Positions 18,646-27,530 of a stretch of 64,000 nt of DNA are shown here, piece by piece. The notes below the pieces were generated by a model, which had not been told where the DNA came from, made no database searches, and saw only the letters and a list, made by a program, of their open reading frames with translations. A program made the position numbers and the translations under genes. Numbering within the stretch: the stretch's first letter is position 1; each line of letters starts with the position of its first letter. The stretch comes from Sphingopyxis witflariensis. Its GTDB lineage: Bacteria > Pseudomonadota > Alphaproteobacteria > Sphingomonadales > Sphingomonadaceae. The stretch is taken from NCBI RefSeq assembly GCF_002205635.1, contig NZ_NISJ01000001.1, positions 186,001 through 250,000 of the forward strand, read 5' to 3'.

Positions 18646-20103
18646 TTGAGCGAGGAAGCGCCCGTCACTCCGACCCCGGTCGCTACGGCGGCCGATCCCG
18701 CTGCCAGCCCCCTGCCGCCGCGCCAGACCGCACGCGGTGGGGGACGAATGGACCTGACCAGCGGGCCAATCGCCAAAACGCTGATCATCTTCGCGCTGCC
18801 GACGCTCGCGTCGAACGTCCTCCAGACGCTGTCAGGATCGGTGAACTCGATCTGGGTCGGCCAGTTCCTTGGCGAAAGCGCGCTCGCCGCGACCGCCAAT
18901 GCAAACATCATCATGTTCCTGATGTTCGCGACCTTCTTTGGCTTCGGCATGGCGGCGACGGTGCTGATCGGTCAGGCGATCGGGCGCGGCGACATTGACG
19001 CGGCGCGGCGCGCGAGCGGCGGCGTGATCGGGCTGTCGCTGATCTTTTCCGTAGCCATCGCGGTCGTCGGCTGGTTCGCGTCCGACGCGATATTGCGCTG
19101 GCTCGAAACTCCCGTTGAAGCCTTTACCCTTGCGCACGACTATCTGCGCGTCACCTTCATTGCGGTGCCTGCCAGCATGTTGATGGTCACGCTGATGATG
19201 GCATCGCGCGGCGCGGGCGATGCAGTGACGCCGCTGCGCTTCATGATCCTGTCGGTCGTGCTCGACATCGTCTTCAACCCGGTGCTGATCCTCGGCCTTG
19301 GCCCCTTCCCGCAGATGGGCATCGCGGGCAGCGCGATGGCGACGGCGCTGGCCGGAACGATCAGTCTGGCTGCAATGATCGGCTGGTTCTATGCCAAGGA
19401 CCATGTGCTGCGCCTGCGCGGCCGCGAACTCGCCTATCTTTATCCAACCTGGGGGGAACTGCGCTTCATCTTTGGCAAGGGCGTGCCGATGGGTGCCCAG
19501 ATGCTGGTGCTGTCGGGCGCAGGCCTTGTCATGGTCGGCCTGGTCAATCGCGAAGGGCTGGTGACCGCCGCCGCCTATGGCGCGACGCTGCAACTATGGA
19601 ATTATGTCCAGATGCCCGCGCTGGCCGTGGGCGCTGCGGTCAGTGCGATGGTGGCGCAGAATATCGGCGCGCATCGCTGGGATCGCGTCTCGGCGATTAC
19701 CAACAGCGGCATCGCGATCAACCTCATCATGACCGGTGCGTTGATCGTGCTGCTGCTGCTTTTCGACCGCCCGGCCCTCGGGCTGTTCCTTGGCACCGAA
19801 AGCCCCGCGATCGACGTCGCGCGGCATATCCAGCTGATTGCGACCTGGACCTTCCTGCCCTTTGGAACGACGATCGTCCTCATCGGCACACTCCGCGCGA
19901 ACGGTTCGGTGGTCCCGCCGCTGATCATCCTTTTCCTGTCGATGTTCCCGATCCGCCTCGGCATCTATCATTTCGCTTACCCCGCGCTGGGCGGCGACGC
20001 GATCTGGTGGAGCTTTCCCCTATCCTCGCTCACGTCGCTGGCGATGGCCTGGGCATGGTATGCCCGCGGCACCTGGCGCCGTCCTCAGCCACTTGCGGGA
20101 TAG
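18646..20103 (+). CDS. MATE family efflux transporter
   Basis: A protein of up to 485 residues with twelve hydrophobic segments in two pseudo-repeats, as in MATE (NorM/DinF-like) cation-coupled multidrug exporters. Typical family stretches include SIWVGQFLGESALAATANA and the second-half AAYGATLQLWNYVQMPALAVG. The frame begins with a TTG at 18646. An in-frame ATG at 18748 (MDLTSGPIAK) would remove a 34-residue proline-rich tail and is an equally plausible start. A LytS/LytTR pair follows 92 bases later on the same strand. Substrates are unknown. Confidence 0.9.
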   Translation: MSEEAPVTPTPVATAADPAASPLPPRQTARGGGRMDLTSGPIAKTLIIFALPTLASNVLQTLSGSVNSIWVGQFLGESALAATANANIIMFLMFATFFGFGMAATVLIGQAIGRGDIDAARRASGGVIGLSLIFSVAIAVVGWFASDAILRWLETPVEAFTLAHDYLRVTFIAVPASMLMVTLMMASRGAGDAVTPLRFMILSVVLDIVFNPVLILGLGPFPQMGIAGSAMATALAGTISLAAMIGWFYAKDHVLRLRGRELAYLYPTWGELRFIFGKGVPMGAQMLVLSGAGLVMVGLVNREGLVTAAAYGATLQLWNYVQMPALAVGAAVSAMVAQNIGAHRWDRVSAITNSGIAINLIMTGALIVLLLLFDRPALGLFLGTESPAIDVARHIQLIATWTFLPFGTTIVLIGTLRANGSVVPPLIILFLSMFPIRLGIYHFAYPALGGDAIWWSFPLSSLTSLAMAWAWYARGTWRRPQPLAG

Positions 20104-20195
20104 CCGATGGCGTTTCGACCAAGGCGCCCGCTTCTTCGACTGGCGACCCGGCACCCGCTGGCCTTCGATCCCCCTTTGGCGCTAAAAGCACAGCA

Positions 20196-21368
20196 ATGAA
20201 CATGAATATCGGCAAGGATGCACTGCGCGACCAGCGCGCAAAAATGCTGGCGGCGGCACCCGATTGGCGCGCGTCCGACGCGCACGTCAATCCACGCGTC
20301 GCGATCGGTTCGATCATCGCGATGTGGTTGATCTATTTCGTGACCACCACCGGCCTCGCCCTGATGTCCGACGCCTCCGATCAATGGAGCTATGCCGGCC
20401 GCCGCGCGATCGTCGTCACGGCGGGGATATTGTGCACCTTCGTCCTCTATCAGCTGCTTCAGCGCGCGCAGCCGCAAAGCTTTGGCGCGCGCCTTGCGTC
20501 CGCACTGGGCGCCGCGATTCCGCTGGTCATCATCTATGCGACCATCAATCTGCTGGTCTTTTATTACTGGTTTCCGATCGCCGATTCCGCAGAAATCATG
20601 GCGGAAATGCAGGTGAAACATCCAGGTTCGTGGGAAATCGTCCTTATCCTCGACAGCGCGATCCGCTGGTATTTCTTTTTCGCCGTCTGGGCCGCGCTCT
20701 ATGTCGCGCTGGGCTATGCCAATGAAATGCGCGCGGTCGAACGGCGCGCGAACCATTTCCGGCTCGAGGCCAAAAATGCCCAGCTGCGCGCGCTCCATTA
20801 TCAGGTCAATCCGCACTTCCTGTTCAACACGTTGAATTCGCTGTCGACGCTCGTCATGCGCGGGTCAAAAAGCGAAGCCGAATCGATGATCATGAACCTG
20901 TCCTCCTTCCTGCGATCGAGCCTCGCCATCGATCCCGAACAGCTGGTCAGCCTCGACGAGGAAATCGCGCTCCAGCGGCTGTATCTCGATATCGAGCAGA
21001 CGCGCTTTCCCGACCGGTTGCAGGTCGAGGTCGCCGTACCTGACGAGTTGAAAAACGCCTGTCTGCCGGTGCTGATCCTGCAACCGATCATCGAAAATGC
21101 GATCAAATATGGCGTGGGGCCCAGCAAGGGGAAGATCGCCATCCGGCTGACCGCCAGCAGCGAATATGGCTTGCTGGTGCTCCGGATCGAAAATGACATC
21201 GACCCCAAGGCGCCGGTTCCCAATGCCGGGACGGGGCTGGGCCTCGGCAATGTGCGCGAACGGTTGCTGACGCGCTATGGTCCGTCGGCGGGCTGCGAAT
21301 GGGGTCCGTCAGACGACGGCGGCTTTGCCGTCTCACTTTGGTTGCCGCTGGCGCGGGAGAGGTGCTGA
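20196..21368 (+). CDS. LytS-type sensor histidine kinase
   Basis: A 390-residue inner-membrane sensor kinase. Four hydrophobic segments occupy about residues 40-185 with no recognised ligand domain. They are followed by a His_kinase domain with the phosphoacceptor motif HYQVNPHFLFNTLNSL and an ATPase domain (PIIENAIKYG N-box, GTGLGLGNVRERL G-box). This is the LytS/YehU class that pairs with LytTR regulators. The regulator gene begins two bases after its stop, so the pair is cotranscribed. The upstream MATE gene may share the transcript and could be its target. The frame continues upstream, but the ATG at 20196 is the sensible start. Confidence 0.9.
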   Translation: MNMNIGKDALRDQRAKMLAAAPDWRASDAHVNPRVAIGSIIAMWLIYFVTTTGLALMSDASDQWSYAGRRAIVVTAGILCTFVLYQLLQRAQPQSFGARLASALGAAIPLVIIYATINLLVFYYWFPIADSAEIMAEMQVKHPGSWEIVLILDSAIRWYFFFAVWAALYVALGYANEMRAVERRANHFRLEAKNAQLRALHYQVNPHFLFNTLNSLSTLVMRGSKSEAESMIMNLSSFLRSSLAIDPEQLVSLDEEIALQRLYLDIEQTRFPDRLQVEVAVPDELKNACLPVLILQPIIENAIKYGVGPSKGKIAIRLTASSEYGLLVLRIENDIDPKAPVPNAGTGLGLGNVRERLLTRYGPSAGCEWGPSDDGGFAVSLWLPLARERC

Positions 21369-21370
21369 CC

Positions 21371-22105
21371 ATGATCCAAACGATACGAACATTGATCGTC
21401 GATGACGAACCGCTGGCGATCGAAAGGCTTCAGATCCTCGCCGGACAGCAGGACGGCATCGCCCTCGTCGGCACTGCCAGCGACGGCGCCTCGGCGCTGC
21501 GCATGGTCGGTGCGCTGTCGCCCGACCTCATACTCTGTGACATTGCGATGCCCGATCTCGACGGGTTGCAGGTCGCGGCGGCGCTCGACCAGTTCGACAA
21601 TCCGCCGGCGATCGTCTTCGTCACCGCCTTCGATCGCTATGCCGTCGCCGCTTTCGACGTGGCGGCAGTCGATTATCTGCTGAAACCCGTGTCACCCGAG
21701 CGGCTCGGCCGTGCCATCGCGCGCGTGCGCGAATGGCGTGCGACCGACCGCGGCCACACGCAGAAAAGCAAATGGATCAACGAATTCTGGGTTCAGAACC
21801 GCGGCGAAATGCTGCGTGTGGACGCAACGCAGGTCGATTTGGTCGAGGCCGAGCGCGACTATATGCGTCTGCATGTCGGCGGCCGAAGCTGGCTGATCCA
21901 CCAGACGATCAAGTCACTGGAAGCGCGGATGAACCCCGACCAGTTCCTGCGCATCCACCGGTCCAAAATGGTACGGCGCGACGGCATTGTCGGCTTGAAA
22001 CATCATGGTGACGGCGCGTGGAGTGTCGACCTGGGTGAAGGCGGCGTGCACCGCATCGGCCGCACCTATCTCCACGACGTAAAGGCGATCATGCATCAGG
22101 CATGA
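21371..22105 (+). CDS. LytTR family response regulator
   Basis: A 244-residue response regulator. The receiver domain (residues 1-125) has the acidic pocket VDDEP, the phosphorylated Asp in LILCDIAMPDLDG, the switch Thr in FVTAFD and the Lys in LLKPVSP. The C-terminal LytTR DNA-binding domain (about 145-244) has VEAERDYMRLHVGG and FLRIHRSKMVRR. It is partner of the kinase immediately upstream. LytTR regulators bind direct repeats with AT-rich spacing, but I found no convincing site in the short upstream gaps. Confidence 0.93.
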   Translation: MIQTIRTLIVDDEPLAIERLQILAGQQDGIALVGTASDGASALRMVGALSPDLILCDIAMPDLDGLQVAAALDQFDNPPAIVFVTAFDRYAVAAFDVAAVDYLLKPVSPERLGRAIARVREWRATDRGHTQKSKWINEFWVQNRGEMLRVDATQVDLVEAERDYMRLHVGGRSWLIHQTIKSLEARMNPDQFLRIHRSKMVRRDGIVGLKHHGDGAWSVDLGEGGVHRIGRTYLHDVKAIMHQA

Positions 22106-22136
22106 CCGCCTTTGTCGGCTCGATCATTGGGGGCCG

Positions 22137-22478
22137 TCAGGGTGCCGCGAGAAGCTTGCCCTCACGGTCGGTGAGCTGGGCGCCATTGCCGTTGAGCAGG
22201 CCGGCAAGCTGAACCTCGACGCTCCGCATCGCCTGGGCCTGGCATGCTTTGGATGCGGCCTGCCGCTGCAGATCACGGCGCGGTTCAACAGCGCAGATTT
22301 TCCGTGCGGCGCGCTCGATCCGGATCGACAGCTGCTCGCGGCCCGCAACGCTGGAAAGATCCAGATCGCTGTAAGAAACAAATGTGCGCGGCAGTCCGTT
22401 TTCGCTGGCCGCTACAGGAGCCGCGATGCCGGCGACTGCAACCGAAGCCGCCAGCAGAAGGTTGGTAAATTTCGCCAT
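22137..22478 (-). CDS. UrcA family protein
   Basis: A 113-residue exported protein. The signal peptide (residues 1-24) ends AAPVAAS. The rest fits the UrcA pattern: VSYSDLDLSSVAGREQLSIR, then RIERAARKIC and a C-terminal Cys-containing helix (SKACQAQAMRSVEVQL). UrcA proteins are small secreted proteins of unknown function, frequent in sphingomonads. GAGGA precedes the ATG at 22478. It is divergent from the small membrane protein at 22711. Confidence 0.85.
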   Translation of the reverse strand: MAKFTNLLLAASVAVAGIAAPVAASENGLPRTFVSYSDLDLSSVAGREQLSIRIERAARKICAVEPRRDLQRQAASKACQAQAMRSVEVQLAGLLNGNGAQLTDREGKLLAAP

Positions 22479-22710
22479 GGGGGAGTCCTCTCTTCTGGTT
22501 GATGCGAGATACGAGGACCCAGACCGGGGTGACCAGCGCCCCCGTATCCCGCACCCCTTCAATGCCCCCGATGGCGCGTCGGCGCATCTGCGCTTCGACC
22601 GGACAGGCGTCACCGTCGATTGAAGGACGAAGGGCGTTGAGGCATCGACGAACGGCCGACAGGCGGGGCGCGGACTTGCAACGCGGCGGCCACCATGGCC
22701 TTATCGGTCG

Positions 22711-23181
22711 ATGGCGAAGCGCAAACATGCCGTTTCGAGTCGCGATCGCGGTCACCGGCTGCTGCGATGGCTGCTGCTCGTCACCGCCGGTCTCGGCAGC
22801 GGATGGCTCCTGGGAGAGATGGCGGCCGAGAATCTACACAATGTGAGGGCAGGCGCAGACACATCCTATTCCGGGCTCAGCGCCAACCCCGATGCGTCAG
22901 CGCCCGTCACCCTGCCGCAAGACGCGTGTCTCGATTGCCCCGACAGCTATGGCGTTGCGGTACGAATGCGCGCCGTCCGCGAACAGCGCATGGACGATGC
23001 CTTCCGCGAACTCGGTGCGGTCGATGCCGACGGGATGCCCGCAGACGAGCCCGCCGGCGAATATCATTATGGCGGGCGCTTTGCGGATGCGGATGCTCCG
23101 GCGTCGGAGACCGCAATGGCGACAGACACGCTTGCTTACGATGCCGCCAATCCCGCGTTGCGGGACACCCCGCCACCATGA
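22711..23181 (+). CDS. Small single-pass membrane protein, hypothetical
   Basis: A 156-residue protein. A basic N-terminus (MAKRKHAVSSRDRGHR) is followed by one hydrophobic segment (about residues 18-38) and an acidic, Asp/Ala-rich, probably disordered extracytoplasmic tail with a CLDCPDSYGV motif (two Cys three apart, near residue 75). The tail composition and the CxxC suggest an envelope-facing thiol pair. I do not recognise a family. The ribosome site is weak. It ends seven bases from a convergent gene. Confidence 0.6.
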   Translation: MAKRKHAVSSRDRGHRLLRWLLLVTAGLGSGWLLGEMAAENLHNVRAGADTSYSGLSANPDASAPVTLPQDACLDCPDSYGVAVRMRAVREQRMDDAFRELGAVDADGMPADEPAGEYHYGGRFADADAPASETAMATDTLAYDAANPALRDTPPP

Positions 23182-23187
23182 AGCTGA

Positions 23188-23622
23188 TCAGGGCTGCGGC
23201 GGTACCGGCTTGGCACAGCGGGTGAGATCGCCGGCCTTGCAGGCCGCAGCATCGGCTTCCCACTTCATCCGCTCTTCGGCCGACAGGGCCGCGACGCGGG
23301 CCTTTTCGGCTTCATAGGCGGCAGTTTCCTCGGTGAACACCGTCTGGTCATGCGCAACCTGCTGCTGCGCGGCCGACACTTCCTGCTCGTAGGTGACATT
23401 GTCCTGCCGCGCGCGCGACGCCTGCTCGGCGTTAAGCCGTGCGGTGTTGGAGATTTCCTCGGGCGTCGTCCCATTGGTCGCCTTCTTTTCGGCCGGGGCA
23501 AGTTTCTCCGCGGGAACGACCTTCTTCGCAGCGACGCTGCCATGCGGTGCCTGGAAGGCCATCGCCTGTCCCGAACCGAGCAGCGCGACAGCCGCGGCGG
23601 CGGCCCAAATCATTCTGGTCAT
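23188..23622 (-). CDS. Exported hypothetical protein with coiled coil
   Basis: A 144-residue secreted protein. The signal peptide (residues 1-22) ends GQAMA. A Lys/Ala/Pro-rich linker and a long Gln/Ala/Glu-rich helix (about 55-120: RLNAEQASRARQDNVTYEQE and onward) likely form a coiled coil. Two cysteines (AACKAGDLTRCAKP) at the end could form a disulfide. AAGGA sits upstream of the ATG. Similar short periplasmic proteins are common in sphingomonads without known function. Confidence 0.7.
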   Translation of the reverse strand: MTRMIWAAAAAVALLGSGQAMAFQAPHGSVAAKKVVPAEKLAPAEKKATNGTTPEEISNTARLNAEQASRARQDNVTYEQEVSAAQQQVAHDQTVFTEETAAYEAEKARVAALSAEERMKWEADAAACKAGDLTRCAKPVPPQP

Positions 23623-23791
23623 CGCAACTTATCCTTCAATCCAACGGTCCTGCGCTATCAACGCTTTAGCCTGTCCGGCGTTCCGGGCGCGATTTGACCG
23701 CAAAGCCATCGGCCGTCATGCTGGTTGCCCCCACCATGTCCGATCGGCCCATCCTTTGCCAGTCCCGTCGAAGCATCCCGTCAACCGCCCG

Positions 23792-25288
23792 GTGTTTTTC
23801 ATCCCCCTCGCCGTCCTTCTGGCGGCGGTGCTGCTCAGTCTGTGGCAGGGGCCGGCGGTCGTCGCCGCCGAAACCGCGATCAACGACTGGATCCTACGTC
23901 ATTTTTCGCCGCTGTTCGCTTGGGCCGGGGTCGGCTTTCTCCTGCTGCTGGCGGGCATCGCGCTGTCGCCGCTGGGCGGGCGCATCATCGGTGGTCCGGG
24001 GGCGACGCCGATATTGACCCGCTGGCGCTGGTTTGCCGTGACCCTGTGCACCACTATCGCCACCGGCATATTGTTCTGGGGCGCCGCCGAACCGCTGTTT
24101 CACCTGAACGATCCGCCGGCAATGCTGGGCCTACAGCCCGGCAGCGATGCCGCCGCGACCTTCGCCATGTCGACGATGTTCCTGCATTGGACGCTGACGC
24201 CCTACGCGATCTACACCGTCGCCGGTCTGGCCTTTGCCCTCGTCTATTATAACCGCCGCGAGCCGTTCAGCCTGTCGTCGCTGTTCGTGCCCCTGCTTGG
24301 GCAGCGTGCGCATGGCCCGGTCGGCACGGGCATCGACATCATTTGCCTCTATGCGTTGGTCGCGGGAATGGCGGCGTCGATGGGTGCGGGCATCCTCGCG
24401 CTCGCGGGCGGGATCGAGGGGATCGGCGGCTTTGCCGGCGGCGCGCCACTGCGCTGGGCAATTGCCGCGGCGATCGTTGCCAGTTTCCTGATTTCGGCGG
24501 CGACCGGCCTGCAAAAAGGTATCGCCGGGTTGTCGGTGCTCAACACCTGGCTGTTCTTCGCGATCATCGCCTTCGTCCTGATCGCCGGACCAACCGCCGA
24601 GATGCTGGGATTGTCGCTGCGCGGCGGCGCGGACTATTTCCGGGCATTCGTCCCCCGCAACCTCGGTCTCGATGTCGATACCGACTGGCATCGGCAATGG
24701 ACGATCTTCAACTGGGCGAACTGGTTCGCCTGGGCGCCGGTGACCGCCTTGTTTCTCGGCCGACTTGCGGTCGGATACAGCGTCCGCGCCTTCATCATGT
24801 ACAATCTGATCCTGCCGTCGCTGTTCGGTGCGGTGTGGATGACCGCGATCGCCGGCGCGACAATCGCGCTCGACCAGCAAAGCGGCGCCAGCCTTTACGC
24901 CATATTGACCGCGCAAGGCCCCGATCCGGTGCTATTCCGCCTGTTCAGCGCTTTGGGCGGCGGATCGGGTGTCGCCGCGATCGTGTTGTTCGCGATCTTC
25001 CTGTCCTATGTCGCGGGGGCGGATGCCAATGTCTCCGCAATGAGCGCGCTATCGACCCACGGCATTTCACCCGAAACCCCCGAGGCGCCGCTGGCCGTCC
25101 AGACGGTGTGGGGGATTACCGTCGGGCTTGTTGCGTTGCTGCTGGTCGCCGGGGGCGGCATCGACGGCATCCGGATGATGTCGGTTCTTGGTGGCTTTCC
25201 CGCGCTGTTCGTCATTATCGGCGCGGCGCTATCGCTGGCCGTCATGATGATGCGGGGACAGCAAGAAGCCGCCCCCGCCATATCCTGA
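23792..25288 (+). CDS. BCCT family transporter
   Basis: About 498 residues with twelve hydrophobic segments: a betaine/choline/carnitine-type transporter of the inner membrane. The BCCT core is recognisable in WTIFNWANWFAWAPV followed by FLGRLAVGYSVRAF, and in the early TTIATGILFWGAAEP. The N-terminus is unclear. No in-frame ATG lies near the first membrane segment, and a GTG at 23792 (or TTG at 23756) must be used unless a small frameshift separates it from the ATG at 23736. The unusual substrate-box tryptophans make the substrate uncertain; glycine betaine or choline are possible. Confidence 0.85.
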   Translation: MFFIPLAVLLAAVLLSLWQGPAVVAAETAINDWILRHFSPLFAWAGVGFLLLLAGIALSPLGGRIIGGPGATPILTRWRWFAVTLCTTIATGILFWGAAEPLFHLNDPPAMLGLQPGSDAAATFAMSTMFLHWTLTPYAIYTVAGLAFALVYYNRREPFSLSSLFVPLLGQRAHGPVGTGIDIICLYALVAGMAASMGAGILALAGGIEGIGGFAGGAPLRWAIAAAIVASFLISAATGLQKGIAGLSVLNTWLFFAIIAFVLIAGPTAEMLGLSLRGGADYFRAFVPRNLGLDVDTDWHRQWTIFNWANWFAWAPVTALFLGRLAVGYSVRAFIMYNLILPSLFGAVWMTAIAGATIALDQQSGASLYAILTAQGPDPVLFRLFSALGGGSGVAAIVLFAIFLSYVAGADANVSAMSALSTHGISPETPEAPLAVQTVWGITVGLVALLLVAGGGIDGIRMMSVLGGFPALFVIIGAALSLAVMMMRGQQEAAPAIS

Positions 25289-25304
25289 GAACGCGCCTCA
25301 GATT

Positions 25305-27380
25305 TTACCAGATCTTGGTGCGCTCCTCGGGCTTCAGCCAATATTTGGCGTCCGCGCCGACATTAAATGCCTTGTACCAGGCATCGACATTGCGAACCGG
25401 ACCGATGATGCGCCAGCGCGCCGGGCTGTGCGGGTCGCTTGCGACCTGCTGCTTGATCGAATCCTCGCGCGCCTTGTCGCGCCACGCCTGCGCGAACGCC
25501 AGAAAGAAGCGCTGATCGCCGGTCAGCCCGTCGATCACCGGTGCAGGCTTGCCACCCAGCGAGCGGTGATAGGCGTCATAAGCCACCTCCAGCCCGGCGA
25601 GATCGGCGATATTCTCCCCCATCGTCAGATCGGGATTGATGAACGCCCCGGGGGCGGCCTCATAGCTCGCATATTGCGCGCCGAACGCCTTGGCCTGCGC
25701 CTCGAAACGCGCGGCGTCTTCCGCTGTCCACCAGTCACGCACAGCACCACTCGCGTCGATCTTGCGCCCCTGATCGTCGAAACCATGGGTGATCTCATGC
25801 CCGATCACCGCTCCGATCGCGCCGTAGTTCACGGCATCGTCGACGCTTTCGCTGAAATAGGGGGCTTGCAATATCCCCGCCGGGAACACGATCTTATTCT
25901 CCAACCCGCCATTATAGGCGTTCACTTCCTGCGGATTCATCGCCCATTTCTTGCGGTCGACCGGCTTGCCCAGATCGCTGAGCTGATAGGCATATTCGAA
26001 CGCGGTGCTGCGCTGCACATTGCCGTAGAGGTCGGCGGGGTCGATCTTCAGCCCCGAATAGTCGCGCCATTTGTCCGGATAGCCGACCATCACGTCCATC
26101 TTGGCGAGCTTTGCCTGTGCTGCCTCCTTGGTCGCGGGCGCCATCCAGCCGTTGCCGGTTATGCGGTCGCCCATCGCGAGCTTCAGATTGGCGACCAGCA
26201 CCTCCATCTTCGCCTTCGCGCTCGCCGGGAAATATTGCTTTGAATAGGTTTCGCCGACCAGTTCGCCGAGGCTGTCGCCGACCAGCACGAGCCCGCGATT
26301 CCAGCGCGGACGCAGCTCGGACACGCCGCTCAGCACCTTGCTATACTGGAAACGGCTGTCGACGAAATCCTCCGACAAATAGGGGGCCGCACTGTTCGCG
26401 ACATGAAATTGCTGCCACAGCTTGATCGTATCGAGCGGGGTATTCGCATAAAGCGCGGCGATGTCGCGGATCGCCGTATTCTCATTGACGATGATCCGCT
26501 TTTGCGGCGCGATCCCCGCACCCGCGAACCAGGCGTCCCAGTCGAGCCCCGGCGCATAGGCGGCAAGCTCGACCGACGACATCGGATTGTTAATCTTGCC
26601 AATGTCGCGGCGATCGGCGACCGCCCAGCTGGCCTTTGCAATCGCGGTCTCGAACGCCATGATCGCATCGGCGCCCTTTTCGGGACTGGCGTTGCCGATC
26701 ATCTTCAGCGTCCGCGCGATATAGGCGCGATAGGCGTCGCGCTGCGGTTTGAACTTGGCATCGAGATAATATTCGCGCTCGGGCAGTCCGATCCCGCCCT
26801 GCCCCAACCACAGCACGTTCATCGTCGGATCGTCGGTGTCGGCATAGGGACCGCCGCCGACGATCGAGACACCGAAACCGCCCTGCGTCTGGCCCATGAA
26901 GCGCGCCATGGCGCCCTTGTCCTTGATCGCCCCGACGGCGGCAATGTCCGCCATCAGCGGCTTCGCGCCCAGCGCATCGGCTCGCGCCTCGTCCATGAAG
27001 CTTTGATAGAGGCCGCCCACCTGGCTCGTCACGGGGGCGCCCGACACCACCGCGCGCAACTGGCGCTGGGTCAGGTTATAGACGTCATAGTCGACCCCCG
27101 CCGACGCCTGATCAGCCGGAATCTGGGTCCGCGCGAACCAGCCGCCATTGGCATATTTGTCGAAATCGTCACCGGGCTTCACCGACGTGTCGCGCGCACT
27201 CAAATCGACACCCCATGAGCCGAAGGTCAGTGCCTTGAGCGATGCCCTGTCCGTGCCGCTCGCATCGTCAGCCTTGGCGTTGAATGCAACAGTCGGCGCG
27301 GCGTCCGCTGCGATTGCAGGTACAGCAAACAGCGCAGCGGTAACTGCGGCATAAGCTGCCCCACCCAAATATTTCGTCAT
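25305..27380 (-). CDS. M13 family metallopeptidase (neprilysin/PepO-like)
   Basis: A 691-residue exported zinc endopeptidase. The signal peptide ends near AIAADA. The N-terminal M13 domain (PGDDFDKYANGGWF) is followed by the catalytic domain with HEITH (H528, E529, H532) and the third ligand in GENIADLAGLEVAYDAY. The C-terminus ends in W rather than the strict CxxW. The ATG at 27380 has AAGGAG about nine bases upstream. It probably cleaves peptides in the periplasm. It converges with the BCCT gene, 16 bases apart. Confidence 0.94.
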   Translation of the reverse strand: MTKYLGGAAYAAVTAALFAVPAIAADAAPTVAFNAKADDASGTDRASLKALTFGSWGVDLSARDTSVKPGDDFDKYANGGWFARTQIPADQASAGVDYDVYNLTQRQLRAVVSGAPVTSQVGGLYQSFMDEARADALGAKPLMADIAAVGAIKDKGAMARFMGQTQGGFGVSIVGGGPYADTDDPTMNVLWLGQGGIGLPEREYYLDAKFKPQRDAYRAYIARTLKMIGNASPEKGADAIMAFETAIAKASWAVADRRDIGKINNPMSSVELAAYAPGLDWDAWFAGAGIAPQKRIIVNENTAIRDIAALYANTPLDTIKLWQQFHVANSAAPYLSEDFVDSRFQYSKVLSGVSELRPRWNRGLVLVGDSLGELVGETYSKQYFPASAKAKMEVLVANLKLAMGDRITGNGWMAPATKEAAQAKLAKMDVMVGYPDKWRDYSGLKIDPADLYGNVQRSTAFEYAYQLSDLGKPVDRKKWAMNPQEVNAYNGGLENKIVFPAGILQAPYFSESVDDAVNYGAIGAVIGHEITHGFDDQGRKIDASGAVRDWWTAEDAARFEAQAKAFGAQYASYEAAPGAFINPDLTMGENIADLAGLEVAYDAYHRSLGGKPAPVIDGLTGDQRFFLAFAQAWRDKAREDSIKQQVASDPHSPARWRIIGPVRNVDAWYKAFNVGADAKYWLKPEERTKIW

Positions 27381-27530
27381 TCCCCGGACTCCTTCATTTG
27401 CGCGCCGTGCCGAACGGGACGACGAATAAAACCGACTTCTCCGCCCGTGACGCCAAGCGGTCAAGCAAGAGCGCCTGCATTGGTCGAAGTGTCAGGAAGG
27501 TTGGTGGAAATTGCCGAAAATGAAAAATGC

